DNA of 64,000 bases from JBGAQP01 sp044220635 (GTDB lineage: Bacteria > Pseudomonadota > Gammaproteobacteria > Burkholderiales > Usitatibacteraceae): contig JBGAQP010000017.1 of NCBI GenBank assembly GCA_044220635.1, forward strand, positions 11,711 to 75,710, in the 5' to 3' direction. Within the stretch, counting starts at the first letter, position 1, and every line of letters starts with the position of its first letter. Of the stretch, positions 18,216 to 26,710 are shown piece by piece. The notes under the pieces were generated by a model. That model was given only the letters and a program-made list of their open reading frames with translations. It was not told where the DNA came from and did not search any database. The position numbers and the translations under genes are program-made.

Positions 18216-20912
18216 TCAGACGCCCGCGCGGGCGAGCGGCGCCTTGAGCGCCTCCTCGAGGGAGTTGAGGCTCTCGGAGAGGTGCGCGCGCGTCTCCTTG
18301 GAGAACGCGGGCTTCGACTGGGAAGCGCGGATCTCCGCGGCGAGCGCGATCGCGTTCATCCGCACGAGGCTGCGAGCGTCCGCGGGCAGGCTCGCGGAGG
18401 GCTTGACCAGCATGCCCGCCACCCGCTTCAGGTGCTCGCGCTGGAGGTTTCGCCGCATCGGCGTCACCTCGCGCCCGCTCTTCAGCTCGCTCCAGATCGA
18501 GGCCTGGAGCGTGTCGTAGAGCTCGGAGAGCCGGAAGGCCTCCTTCGGGTTCGCGGCGAGGTTCTGGCTCTCGACGATGCGCCCGGCCACCGCGTCGCTC
18601 ATCACCTGGTCGAGCACCCCGCGCTGCATGCCGAGCACCGTGCCCGAGAGGCTGAACATCGGCTGGGGGTTGGTCTGGCCGCGCACGAGGTCGTCGAAGT
18701 AGTCGAGGCGGTTGTGCGGCACGCTCGCGAGCAGCTCGGGCTTGAAGCGGAAGCTGTCGACCGCGAGCGCGCCCTCGGCGATGAGCTTGAGGGCCTCGCG
18801 CTGCTGCGCCGCGGGCACCGGGGCGAACGGAAGGCGCCCCGAGCCGGCGCGGTCGCGCAGCTGGATCACGCCGCCGATGTACTTCGTGGCGGGCGCGAGC
18901 CCCCGGCCGAGCTGCTGGAAGCCCGCCGCGAGGCTGCGGCGCAGCGTGTCGTAGCTCTCGCCGGGCTTCAGGCTCTTCGATTCCAGCCGGTCCCAGAGCT
19001 CGCGCGAGAGGTTCAGGCGCTTGCGGAAGTACCCGAGCGGATCGTTCGTGAGGTCCCAGACGTTGGCGGTCGGGTCCATCCCCTGGGGCGCGCCGCCGAT
19101 GAAGGAGTCCTCGTCGGTACCGTAGGCGAGCCAGGGCTCCTTTGCGCCGCGCGCGGCGATCGCCTCGAGCTCCTCCTTCTCGCGGGCGGGTTCGATCGGC
19201 TTGTAGCCGTACTCGATCGCCCAGAAGTCGTACGGACCGAGCCCCGGCATGACGTAGTCGGACTTCGGCTCACCCTTCAGCGGGATGTTGAAGGGCGGGT
19301 AGTCCATGATCGAGCCGACGACGCCGTTCTTCTTCGTGAATGCCGGGTCGCGCAGCTGCGCGGCGGTGTAGATCGTCGAGGAGCGGAAGTTGTGGCGCAG
19401 GCCGAGGGTGTGGCCGACCTCGTGCGTGATGACCTCCTTCACGTAGGCGTTCACGAAGGCGTCGGCCTCGGGGCTGCCGGGCTCGATCTCGCCCCTCGCC
19501 TCGAGGAGGTCCATGGCGAAACCGGCCTCCTCGTGGGCCTCGTTCGCGAAGGTGCAGAACGCGGCCTCGTCGCCCAGGAAGCCGGGCATCGCGTGGCGGT
19601 GCGCGCCACCGAGGCTTCGCGGCGCGTCCTCGACGACGAAGCGCCGGCTGCCGCGCGTGAAGCCGTCGGTCATCAGGATGTCGGCGTCGAGGATCTCGCC
19701 CGTGCGCGGGTCCACCTGGCTCGGGCCGATGGCGGGGCCACCGTCCGAGGCGAGGTACCAGCGCACCGTGGCGTGGCGGATGTCGGCGGTGTCGAAGCTC
19801 GCGTCGGCGGGCTGCACCTTCGCCTGGATCGCGTTCTTGAAGCCGATGCGCTCGAAGGCCTGGTTCCACTCGAGGATCCCGTCGATGACGGCCTGGCGGT
19901 ACTTCTCGGGGATGTTGCGGTCCACCCAGTAGACGATCGGCTGCTTCGGCTCGGAGAGCGCCGCGGCGGGGTCCTTCTTCTCCAGGCGCCAGCGGTTGGC
20001 GAAGTACACCTTCGGGTTCGGGTCGAGGTCGTCGCTGAAGTCGGTGAACCCGGTCGTGAAGTAGCCCACGCGCTCGTCGGCGACGCGCGGCGCCATCGGC
20101 TCGGGCAGCTTCGCGAAGTTGTAGCGGTAGCCGAGGAAGAGGCTGCGGGGATCCGGGGTGTTCATCGGCGGATCGACCTTCGGTTGCGCGGGATTGGGCA
20201 CCAGCGGCGGGGCGGGGAGCTTGGGCACCGAGAAGTGCAGCGACACGTCGAACCCGGCGGTGGTCTCGCTGTTCGAGGCCTTCACGAGGCTGGAATTCTT
20301 CGCGTCGAGCGCGAAGGGCAGGCGGAACGCCGTCTCGAGCTGCGTGGACGCGCCCGGCAGGTCGCCCAGCAGCAGCGCGTTCGCCTCCACGAGGATCGCC
20401 TTGCTGTCGGGATGCGGCGCGCTCGCCACGGCGGCCGAGGCGAGCAGGCTGTCGGAGAAGCTCGCCTTCACCGCGCGCTCGACGGCGCCGCCCTTGGTGC
20501 GGAAGCGCATGTTCTTCGCGACGAGCTGCACCTGGCTGCCGACCTTGCGGAACTCGACCACGTGCCGCGCGCCCATCAGGCCGGCGATCACGAAGCGCTC
20601 GCCGAGCGCGTTCGTGCGCACGGTCGAGAAGTAGAACGGCTGGTCGAGCTGCCCGGGCTTGATCTCGATCCAGGTCTTGTCGTCCTTCTGCCAGAGCGTG
20701 AAGAAGCCGGGGGTCTCCTTCGCGTCCTTCACGACGTCCTTGAAGGGCTTGGGCTGGCCCGGCGCCGCGGGGGCGGCGGCGGGTGCCCCGGGAGCGGCGC
20801 CCGCCGGGGGGCCGTTCGGCGCAGGCGCCTGGGCCAGGGCGGGAAGGGCCGCGGCGAGCACGAGGGCGGCGGCGGCGCGGGAGAGAAAGGGAATGTGCGC
20901 AGTGGCTGTCAT
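18216..20912 (-). CDS. Secreted zinc-dependent metalloprotease (DUF5117/DUF4953 type)
   Basis: 898 residues from the ATG chosen, which is preceded by GGAG and gives a clear signal peptide (MTATAHIPFLSRAAAALVLA, cleavage near ALAQA). A low-complexity Pro/Ala linker (about 30-50) precedes a DUF5118/DUF5117-like region, and the catalytic helix THEVGHTLGLRHNF (HExxHxxGxxH, about residues 495-508) marks a zinc metalloprotease of the large DUF4953 group known from Bacteroidetes and proteobacteria. Predicted to act in the periplasm or outside; substrates are unknown. It interrupts the usual miaB-ybeZ neighbourhood and carries its own terminator. An in-frame start 69 bases upstream would extend the protein without a signal-like N-terminus. 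Confidence 0.88.
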   Translation of the reverse strand: MTATAHIPFLSRAAAALVLAAALPALAQAPAPNGPPAGAAPGAPAAAPAAPGQPKPFKDVVKDAKETPGFFTLWQKDDKTWIEIKPGQLDQPFYFSTVRTNALGERFVIAGLMGARHVVEFRKVGSQVQLVAKNMRFRTKGGAVERAVKASFSDSLLASAAVASAPHPDSKAILVEANALLLGDLPGASTQLETAFRLPFALDAKNSSLVKASNSETTAGFDVSLHFSVPKLPAPPLVPNPAQPKVDPPMNTPDPRSLFLGYRYNFAKLPEPMAPRVADERVGYFTTGFTDFSDDLDPNPKVYFANRWRLEKKDPAAALSEPKQPIVYWVDRNIPEKYRQAVIDGILEWNQAFERIGFKNAIQAKVQPADASFDTADIRHATVRWYLASDGGPAIGPSQVDPRTGEILDADILMTDGFTRGSRRFVVEDAPRSLGGAHRHAMPGFLGDEAAFCTFANEAHEEAGFAMDLLEARGEIEPGSPEADAFVNAYVKEVITHEVGHTLGLRHNFRSSTIYTAAQLRDPAFTKKNGVVGSIMDYPPFNIPLKGEPKSDYVMPGLGPYDFWAIEYGYKPIEPAREKEELEAIAARGAKEPWLAYGTDEDSFIGGAPQGMDPTANVWDLTNDPLGYFRKRLNLSRELWDRLESKSLKPGESYDTLRRSLAAGFQQLGRGLAPATKYIGGVIQLRDRAGSGRLPFAPVPAAQQREALKLIAEGALAVDSFRFKPELLASVPHNRLDYFDDLVRGQTNPQPMFSLSGTVLGMQRGVLDQVMSDAVAGRIVESQNLAANPKEAFRLSELYDTLQASIWSELKSGREVTPMRRNLQREHLKRVAGMLVKPSASLPADARSLVRMNAIALAAEIRASQSKPAFSKETRAHLSESLNSLEEALKAPLARAGV

Positions 20913-20987
20913 GGCGGCTCCGGGAATCGTCAGCGGTGCGAAGCGGCGAACGCTATCACGCGTCCGGCAAGGTTTTGTCACGAAATG

Positions 20988-22343
20988 TCACAGGGCAGGT
21001 CGGGGCTCACTTACAGGGATTCGGGCGCGCAGGCTGTGGGGCAGCGCCTCCGTGATCTCCACGTCCACGAAGCGGCCGACGAGGCTGGGCGGGCCCGCGA
21101 AGTTCACGACGCGGTTGTTCTCGCTGCGGCCGGCGAGCTCCCGCGGGCTCTTCTTCGACGGCCCCTCGACCAGGACGCGCTGGCGCGTGCCGACCATGGC
21201 CCGGGAGCATTCCTCGGAAAGGGACTGCAGCCGCGCCTGGAGGCGCTGCAGCCGCGCGAGCTTCACGGCCTGCGGCGTGTCGTCCGGGAGGTTCGCCGCG
21301 GGCGTGCCGGGCCGGAGGCTGTAGACGAAGCTGAAGGCGCCGTCGAAGCGGACGTCTTCCACGAGCTTCATCGTCGCCTCGAAATCCGCCTCGGTCTCGC
21401 CGGGAAAGCCGACGATGAAATCGCTCGAGATCGAGATGCCGGGGCGCGCCGCGCGCAGCCGCCGGACGATCGAGCGGTACTCCATCGCCGTGTAGTTGCG
21501 CTTCATCGCCGCGAGCACGCGGTCCGAGCCCGACTGGACGGGCAAGTGGACCTGGGAGACGAGCTTCGGGATGCGCGTGTAGGCCTCGACGAGGCGCGGC
21601 GTGAATTCCAGCGGATGCGATGTCGTGTAGCGGATGCGCTCGATGCCCTCCACGCGCGCCACGTGCGCGAGGAGCAGCGCGAAGTCGGCGCTCTCCCCGT
21701 CGGCGAGCGTGCCCGCGTAGGCGTTCACGTTCTGGCCGAGGAGCGTGACTTCCATCACGCCCTGCGCCGCGAGGCCGCGCACCTCCGCCAACACGTCGTC
21801 GAAGGGCCGCGAGACCTCCTCGCCACGCGTGTAGGGCACGACGCAGAAGCTGCAGTACTTGCTGCAGCCCTCCATGATCGAGACGAAGGCCGAAGCGCCC
21901 TCGCTGCGGGCGGGCGGGAGGTGGTCGAACTTCTCGATCTCGGGGAACGAGATGTCCACTTGCGCGCGCCCGGTGGCGCGCCGCTCGGCGATGAGCTGCG
22001 GCAACCGGTGCAGCGTCTGCGGCCCGAACACGAGGTCGACGATGGGCGCGCGGCGCACGAGCTCCTCGCCCTCCTGGCTCGCCACGCAGCCGCCGACGCC
22101 CACGAGCAGCCCCGGCTTCGCCTTCTTGAGCGGCTTCAGGCGCCCGAGGTCGGTGAAGACCTTCTCCTGCGCCTTCTCGCGCACGGAGCAGGTGTTGAAG
22201 ACGATGAGGTCCGCCTCGGCGGGGTCCGCGGTCTTCTCGTAGCCTTCCGCGGCGGCGAGCACGTCGGCCATCTTCTCCGAGTCGTACTCGTTCATCTGGC
22301 ACCCGAAGGTGCGGATGAAGACCTTCTTGCGGGATTCGGGCAT
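20988..22343 (-). CDS. miaB: tRNA-2-methylthio-N6-dimethylallyladenosine synthase
   Basis: 451 residues. The N-terminal UPF0004 domain carries the three cluster-binding cysteines (GCQMNEYDS, NTCSVREKA, GGCVASQEG), the radical-SAM domain reads GCSKYCSFCVVPYTRG (CxxxCxxC, about residue 155), and a TRAM RNA-binding domain ends the protein. MiaB adds the methylthio group at C2 of i6A37 in tRNAs reading UNN codons. The usual partner order miaB-ybeZ-ybeY is interrupted here by the metalloprotease gene. Confidence 0.96.
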   Translation of the reverse strand: MPESRKKVFIRTFGCQMNEYDSEKMADVLAAAEGYEKTADPAEADLIVFNTCSVREKAQEKVFTDLGRLKPLKKAKPGLLVGVGGCVASQEGEELVRRAPIVDLVFGPQTLHRLPQLIAERRATGRAQVDISFPEIEKFDHLPPARSEGASAFVSIMEGCSKYCSFCVVPYTRGEEVSRPFDDVLAEVRGLAAQGVMEVTLLGQNVNAYAGTLADGESADFALLLAHVARVEGIERIRYTTSHPLEFTPRLVEAYTRIPKLVSQVHLPVQSGSDRVLAAMKRNYTAMEYRSIVRRLRAARPGISISSDFIVGFPGETEADFEATMKLVEDVRFDGAFSFVYSLRPGTPAANLPDDTPQAVKLARLQRLQARLQSLSEECSRAMVGTRQRVLVEGPSKKSPRELAGRSENNRVVNFAGPPSLVGRFVDVEITEALPHSLRARIPVSEPRPAL

Positions 22344-22550
22344 GGCGTGGGCCTGGTACGCGGAGGTTGATTCCGGGCAGGCGGGCGTTGCGGAAGGCGC
22401 GATTCTACCCGTTTCCCGGCCCCCGGCGGGGGCCGTGCCTCGCCGGGGCCCGTACCCCCGGGGCGGCCCCGCGCCCCCGAAATCCCGCTAGAATTGCGCG
22501 CTTCGCCCGCACGGACACCCCGCGGCGGGCGCCCTCCCGGAGACCCCGAC

Positions 22551-24380
22551 ATGTTCAAGAGACTCGTCGTCTTCCTGCTCGCGGCCAGCCTCGCCGGCGC
22601 CGCGTTCGCGCAGACCAAGAAGCGCATCGAGAAGGCGGCGGACCTGCCGCGGTTCAGCTACACGGTGAAGGGCTCCCTCGAGGACCTGGTGCGCGACGCG
22701 CACGCCTTCGCCGGCTTCGCCGCCGAGGTCCGGCGCGACACCGAGTCCGTGCTCGCGCAGCACGAGATCGCCGACAAGGCCGCCCAGCGCCAGCTCCTCG
22801 GCGTGCTCGCGCAGATCGACTTCCTCGAAGGGCGCTACGCGGACGCCGCCCGGCGCGCCGGGGAGATCCGCGCGCTCGAGGAGAAGCCCGCCGACAAGCT
22901 CATCTCCGGCATGCAGCTGCGCGCGATGGTCGCGGCCCAGGCGAAGGCCGGGGACATCACCTCCGAGGCCTACCGCAAGGAAGTCGGGCGCCTCGTCGCC
23001 GAGGAGCTCGCGAAGCTCCCCTACCCCGTCGTCGAGAACGACATCAAGGGCGCGAAGTCGGTCGCCGAGATCATCGGCGAGAACCTGGTGATGGGCAACG
23101 TGCGCGACCGCCTGCAGCCCGTCGTCACCAAGGCGGGCGGGGTGCTCAGCTCCGACCTCGCCCCCGCCATCGTCGGCGCGCGCTACGCGCTCGTCGCGCG
23201 CCTGCCGCTCAAGCAGACGCTCATCGACACCTACACGGCCTACCTCGCGGCCCACAAGGTCGAGAAGGCCGACATCTGGGCCGCGCGCGACGCCGAGCTC
23301 CCGAACGGTCGCCCCTACGCGCCGGTGAGGATCGCGGTGTGGGACAGCGGCATCGACACGGCGATCTTCCGCGACCGGCTGCTCCTCGACGGCAAGGGGC
23401 CCGCGTTCATCGCCTTCGACGCCCACGAGAACCCCTCGCAGAGCCTGCTCATGCCCATCCCCGCGGAGCTGCGCGACAAGCTCCCGTCGATGAAGGCGCG
23501 CACGAAGGGGCTCTCCGACCTGCGATCGAACGTCGACAGCCCCGAGGCGATGGAGGTGAAGAAGGTCCTCTCCACGCTCAAGAAGGAGGAGTTCCGCGGC
23601 GTCATCGAGGAGCTGAGCCTCGCCGGCAGCTACAGCCACGGCACCCACGTCGCGGGCATCGCGATGGCGGGCAACCCCTACGCGCGGCTCGCCACCGCGC
23701 GCATCGAGTTCAACTACAAGCTCCTGCCCGATCCCTGCCCCACGAAGGAGCTCGCCGAGAAGGCCGATCGCAACGCCCGCGCCTACGTGGAGTTCTTCAG
23801 GAAGAACGGCGTGCGCGTGGTGAACATGAGCTGGGGCGGGAGCGTGCGCGGCTGGGAGAGCGCGCTGGAGCTGTGCAACATCGGCGCGAACCCGGAGGAG
23901 AGGAAGACGATCGCGCGCGAGTACTTCGACCAGTACAAGAAGGCGCTCACCGACGCGTTCGCATCCGCCCCCGAGATCCTCTTCGTCACCTCGGCGGGCA
24001 ACTCCAACGAGAACGCGTCCTTCGCGGAATCGATCCCCTCGAGCATCGCGCTGCCGAACCTGATCACCGTGGGCGCCGTGGACCGCGCGGGCGACGAGGC
24101 GCCATTCACGAGCTACGGGCCGACCGTGAAGGTGCACGCGAACGGCTACCAGGTCGAGAGCTACCTGCCCGGCGGCGATCGCGTCGCGCTCTCGGGCACC
24201 TCGATGTCCTCGCCGCAGGTCACCAACCTCGCGGCGAAGATGCTCGCGGTGAACCCGAAGTTGAAGCCCGCCGAGATCATCGCCATCATCGAGAAGACGG
24301 CGGAGAAGACCGCCGACGGGCGCAGGAACCTCATCCACCCCGCGAAGGCGCTCGCCGCCGCGCAAGCGCGCACCGGCTGA
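22551..24380 (+). CDS. Secreted subtilisin-like serine protease (S8 family)
   Basis: 609 residues. The ATG chosen starts a textbook signal peptide (MFKRLVVFLLAASLAGAAFA, cleavage before QTKK). Residues about 25-250 form a domain I cannot name, rich in charged helices. The S8 triad follows: Asp in AVWDSGIDT (265), His in YSHGTHVAGIAMAG (363) and Ser in SGTSMSSPQV (551), with the oxyanion Asn in TSAGNSNENASF. The Asp-His spacing is 98 residues against about 32 in subtilisin, so a sizeable insertion lies there. Predicted periplasmic or extracellular. A TAGAAT hexamer lies about 60 bases upstream but no good -35 is seen. Confidence 0.9.
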   Translation: MFKRLVVFLLAASLAGAAFAQTKKRIEKAADLPRFSYTVKGSLEDLVRDAHAFAGFAAEVRRDTESVLAQHEIADKAAQRQLLGVLAQIDFLEGRYADAARRAGEIRALEEKPADKLISGMQLRAMVAAQAKAGDITSEAYRKEVGRLVAEELAKLPYPVVENDIKGAKSVAEIIGENLVMGNVRDRLQPVVTKAGGVLSSDLAPAIVGARYALVARLPLKQTLIDTYTAYLAAHKVEKADIWAARDAELPNGRPYAPVRIAVWDSGIDTAIFRDRLLLDGKGPAFIAFDAHENPSQSLLMPIPAELRDKLPSMKARTKGLSDLRSNVDSPEAMEVKKVLSTLKKEEFRGVIEELSLAGSYSHGTHVAGIAMAGNPYARLATARIEFNYKLLPDPCPTKELAEKADRNARAYVEFFRKNGVRVVNMSWGGSVRGWESALELCNIGANPEERKTIAREYFDQYKKALTDAFASAPEILFVTSAGNSNENASFAESIPSSIALPNLITVGAVDRAGDEAPFTSYGPTVKVHANGYQVESYLPGGDRVALSGTSMSSPQVTNLAAKMLAVNPKLKPAEIIAIIEKTAEKTADGRRNLIHPAKALAAAQARTG

Positions 24381-24388
24381 ACGCCAAT

Positions 24389-24420
24389 GGAAATCGCCGG
24401 CCCGCGGGCCGGCGATTTCC
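24389..24420. terminator. Perfect 32-base palindrome, bidirectional terminator candidate
   Basis: The 32 bases are fully self-complementary, centred between 24404 and 24405, with A-rich and T-rich outer ends (GGAAATC / GATTTCC) around a GC core. It lies between the 3' ends of the convergent protease gene and tRNA-Ile2 gene and could stop both transcripts; a separate long U-tract is lacking, so efficiency is uncertain. Confidence 0.6.
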
Positions 24421-24431
24421 TCAGGCATTGG

Positions 24432-24507
24432 TGGTGGCGAGTCAGGGATTTGAACCCCGGACCAACGGATTATGATTCCGCTGCTCTAACCACTGAGCTA
24501 ACTCGCC
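24432..24507 (-). tRNA. tRNA-Ile2 (anticodon CAT, probably lysidine-modified)
   Basis: A full 76-base cloverleaf with encoded CCA: acceptor GGCGAGT pairs with the 3' strand, D-arm AGCTCAGTGGTTAGAGC, anticodon loop ATCATAA, T-arm loop GTTCAAATCC. The anticodon CAT would be called Met by simple scanning, but the D-arm, the TTGGTC variable region and the overall pattern match E. coli ileX-type tRNA-Ile (CAU, converted to lysidine-AU by TilS) far better than elongator Met, and it lacks initiator features (it starts with a G-C pair). The amino-acid identity is inference from similarity. Confidence 0.85.
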
Positions 24508-24515
24508 GAAGGATC

Positions 24516-24543
24516 ATTTTCCGGGTTTGCCGTTCCGGGTCAA
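24516..24543 (-). promoter_or_regulatory. Putative promoter of tRNA-Ile2 gene
   Basis: On the minus strand TTGACC is followed after 16 bases by GAAAAT, placing a transcription start just before the tRNA 5' end. It lies in the 68-base gap after the SGNH hydrolase gene. Confidence 0.45.
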
Positions 24544-24551
24544 TGAAGCGC

Positions 24552-24571
24552 GCGGCCCGGAAACGGGCCGC
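24552..24571 (-). terminator. GC-rich stem-loop after SGNH hydrolase gene
   Basis: GCGGCCCG and CGGGCCGC pair perfectly around a 4-base loop, a few bases after the SGNH stop. No U-run follows, so termination is only possible, not shown. Confidence 0.35.
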
Positions 24572-24575
24572 CGGC

Positions 24576-25319
24576 TCACCTGACGAGGAGCGGCTCGTCG
24601 ATCGCGCGGGTGACGACGTCGAAGAAGAAGTCGCGCCGGTCGTCGGGGATCTCGAGCACCGAGGCGATCTTCGCGACGTACGCCTCGGTGAACTCCGTGG
24701 GCCCCGCGGGGAAGAGCGACAGGTAGATCGCGAGCGTGGCGAGGTCGCTGCCGAAGGACGAGGGGTGGATCGCGTCGGAGTAGAGCTTGAGGCGCGGCTG
24801 CCTGGAGAGTGCGCGCAGCCACGCCTCTCCCGCGGGAATGAGGATGCCGCCCACGGCTTCGGCGGCGGCGCGGTACGCGAGGATCGTCCCGTTGAAGTCC
24901 TTCGGGCGATCCGCGAGCGGCCAGACCATGTAGAGCGCGGGCTTCGCGCCCGCCTTGCCGATGGGATCGGCGAAGCGCTTCGCGTAGGCGACGAGCTGGT
25001 CGCGCCCCTCGTCGTGGGCCGAGGTGCCCTGCTGCAGCACGACGATGTCCCAGCCCTTGCGGATCGCTTCGAGCGCGCGCCCGTCGTTCCAATGGTCCTC
25101 GAGGCTGAAGGATGGAAACGCCACGGACTCGACGGTGACCTGCTTTCCCATGGCTTTCGCCAGGTTCGCCACGCGACCGGGGATGTCCGTCGTGTACGTG
25201 AGGCTGTTGCCCACGAAGAGCAGGCGCCGGGGCGCGTCGGCCGCCGACGCGCGGGCCGGGAGCGCCGAGGCCAGCACGAGGATCGCGACGAGAAGCCGGT
25301 GGAAAGCCTGGAGCCGCAT
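24576..25319 (-). CDS. Secreted SGNH/GDSL-type hydrolase
   Basis: 247 residues with a signal peptide (MRLQAFHRLLVAILVLASAL, cleavage near ARASA). RRLLFVGNSLTYTTDIP is the block I motif with the nucleophile Ser in GNSLT, and YSDAIHPSSFG near residue 182 supplies the block V Asp-x-x-His. Block III Asn is probably in DFNGT or nearby. The family includes esterases, lipases and sugar deacetylases; nothing here narrows the substrate. Predicted periplasmic. It lies between tRNA-Ile2 and the SulP cassette, on the same strand, and ends with its own stem-loop. Confidence 0.85.
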   Translation of the reverse strand: MRLQAFHRLLVAILVLASALPARASAADAPRRLLFVGNSLTYTTDIPGRVANLAKAMGKQVTVESVAFPSFSLEDHWNDGRALEAIRKGWDIVVLQQGTSAHDEGRDQLVAYAKRFADPIGKAGAKPALYMVWPLADRPKDFNGTILAYRAAAEAVGGILIPAGEAWLRALSRQPRLKLYSDAIHPSSFGSDLATLAIYLSLFPAGPTEFTEAYVAKIASVLEIPDDRRDFFFDVVTRAIDEPLLVR

Positions 25320-25373
25320 GGGGCGCAGTCTATGCGGAGCGACCGGCGCGGGTGTTACCGAATGTGCGGCGGC

Positions 25374-26024
25374 TCAGAACGCCACGCCGAGCGAGACGAT
25401 CGCGACCTGGTCGTCCGAGCCCGGGTTGAACCAGTAGGCGCCGAGCGTGAACGCGCCATTCGTGAGCTGCGCGAAGCCGCCGCGCTGCAGCTCGCGCTCT
25501 CCGCCATAGAGCCGCGTGCGCTGGGCCACGACCCCGAGGCGAAGCCACTCGGCGGGCCGGTAGCCGAGCTCGCTCCACGCGTAGGTGTAGCTCGCGGACT
25601 TGTCGCCGCGGTCCTCCACGCGCTCGACCTCGATGTAGTAGTCGAACCGCCCCGCCGCGAGCGTCGCCTCGAGCCCCGCGATCGGGCCGCGGACCGCCCC
25701 CGTCACGCCGCCGAGGATGGGGGTGGCCTCGAGCGTCACCGTCTCGCCCCAGGAGAACGTCCAGCCCACGAACGCCGATTGGGCGTGGATCGCCTCGTAG
25801 TTGGCCCGCGCCTCGAGGTGCAGCGATCCGCGGTCCGCCGCGAAGATTCCCGAGGCGAAGTCGTCGCCCGCGCGCGAAGTGTTCCAGTACCCGGTGGCGG
25901 CGAATTCCCAGTCGGGCGCGGCCGGCCGCGAGGCCCGCCGCCCGCCGGGTTCGCCCTCCTGCGCGCTCGCGAGCGCCGGGCCGAGCGCGAGGGCCGCGAC
26001 CGCGAGGATCGCCGCCGGCCTCAT
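25374..26024 (-). CDS. Predicted small outer-membrane beta-barrel protein, unknown function
   Basis: 216 residues. The N-terminus MRPAAILAVAALALGPALASA is a signal peptide; the rest is rich in alternating hydrophobic/aromatic strands (for example WEFAATGYWNTS, FAQLTNGAFTLGAYWFNPG) and ends SLGVAF with a terminal Phe, the usual signal for outer membrane barrel insertion. I do not recognise a named family. The ATG overlaps the stop of the VIT-like gene by four bases, so it is probably translated with that gene and the SulP transporter, and may provide an outer-membrane route or sensor for the same solute; that is inference. Confidence 0.7.
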   Translation of the reverse strand: MRPAAILAVAALALGPALASAQEGEPGGRRASRPAAPDWEFAATGYWNTSRAGDDFASGIFAADRGSLHLEARANYEAIHAQSAFVGWTFSWGETVTLEATPILGGVTGAVRGPIAGLEATLAAGRFDYYIEVERVEDRGDKSASYTYAWSELGYRPAEWLRLGVVAQRTRLYGGERELQRGGFAQLTNGAFTLGAYWFNPGSDDQVAIVSLGVAF

Positions 26025-26710
26025 CCGCCGAGCGCGATGATCGCGATCGTGAGGAGGATGCCGCCCACCATCATCCCGATCCCGGCCTTCCAGCCGCCGT
26101 AGCCCGCGTAACGCCCGAGGGCGTAGCCGCCGCCGAAAAGCATCGCGAGCGTGAGCCCGCGCGAGACGAGCAGCGCCGTGGGCACGTCCTTCAGCAGCAC
26201 GAAGGGCAGCGCCACGGGAAAGGTCGAGAGCACGACGATGAGGAAGATGCCGACGGCGCCGAGGTAATCGTCCCTGCCCAGCCGCGGGCGGCTCGGCAGG
26301 GTGGCGGAAGCGATCCGCGCACGGATCGCCTCGAGCTCCCCGTCGCCCACGATCGCCCGCAGATGACGGGGCAAGGCGCCGCGCAGCGCCTCGAGGGCCC
26401 TGGCCGGGCTCGCGGCGTCGCGCACCTCGAGCGCCAGGGTGAGGCGCTGGCCGCGGGTGGTGAGCGTGCGCACGAGGTACATGATCGCGTCCACGAGGCC
26501 CCAGGCGAGGTTGCAGCCGAGCGCCGTCTTCATCAGCGTTCGGCCCGGGTCCTCGCCCGCGTCCTGGCCCCCCGTGGCGACGGACACGGCGCCGACGAAG
26601 GTGAGGGCCATGAACAGGCCGAAGCACATCTCCGAGACCCGGTCGACGGTGTCGAGGACGGGCTCGCGCCCGTTTCGCTCCTGCGCGCCCGCGGGAATCT
26701 CCGCGCTCAC
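26021..26710 (-). CDS. VIT1/CCC1-like integral membrane protein
   Basis: 229 residues with about five hydrophobic segments: MCFGLFMALTFVGAVSVA (about 28-45), GCNLAWGLVDAIMYLVRTL (about 67-85), YLGAVGIFLIVVLSTFPVAL (about 150) and two C-terminal helices ending GMMVGGILLTIAIIAL. The pattern NLAWGLVDA...MYLV and the two-half layout resemble VIT-family iron/manganese transporter-like proteins, but the match is by memory and moderate. The GTG start overlaps the sulP stop (GTGA) and gives the soluble N-terminus VSAEIPAGAQERNG (start codon read as Met); the first ATG would lie 28 codons in. It sits between sulP and a barrel-like gene with 4-base overlaps on both sides. Confidence 0.6.
   Translation of the reverse strand: MSAEIPAGAQERNGREPVLDTVDRVSEMCFGLFMALTFVGAVSVATGGQDAGEDPGRTLMKTALGCNLAWGLVDAIMYLVRTLTTRGQRLTLALEVRDAASPARALEALRGALPRHLRAIVGDGELEAIRARIASATLPSRPRLGRDDYLGAVGIFLIVVLSTFPVALPFVLLKDVPTALLVSRGLTLAMLFGGGYALGRYAGYGGWKAGIGMMVGGILLTIAIIALGG

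Noticed and set aside
18282..22370. A 1362-codon open frame antisense to the metalloprotease and miaB
   Set aside because: It is the complement of two clearly coding genes; high GC content leaves few stop codons in antisense frames. The translation is Arg/Glu/Val-rich without domains.
24432..24507. Calling the CAT-anticodon tRNA as initiator or elongator Met
   Set aside because: It lacks the initiator mismatch at the acceptor end, and its D-arm and variable loop resemble tRNA-Ile2 more closely.
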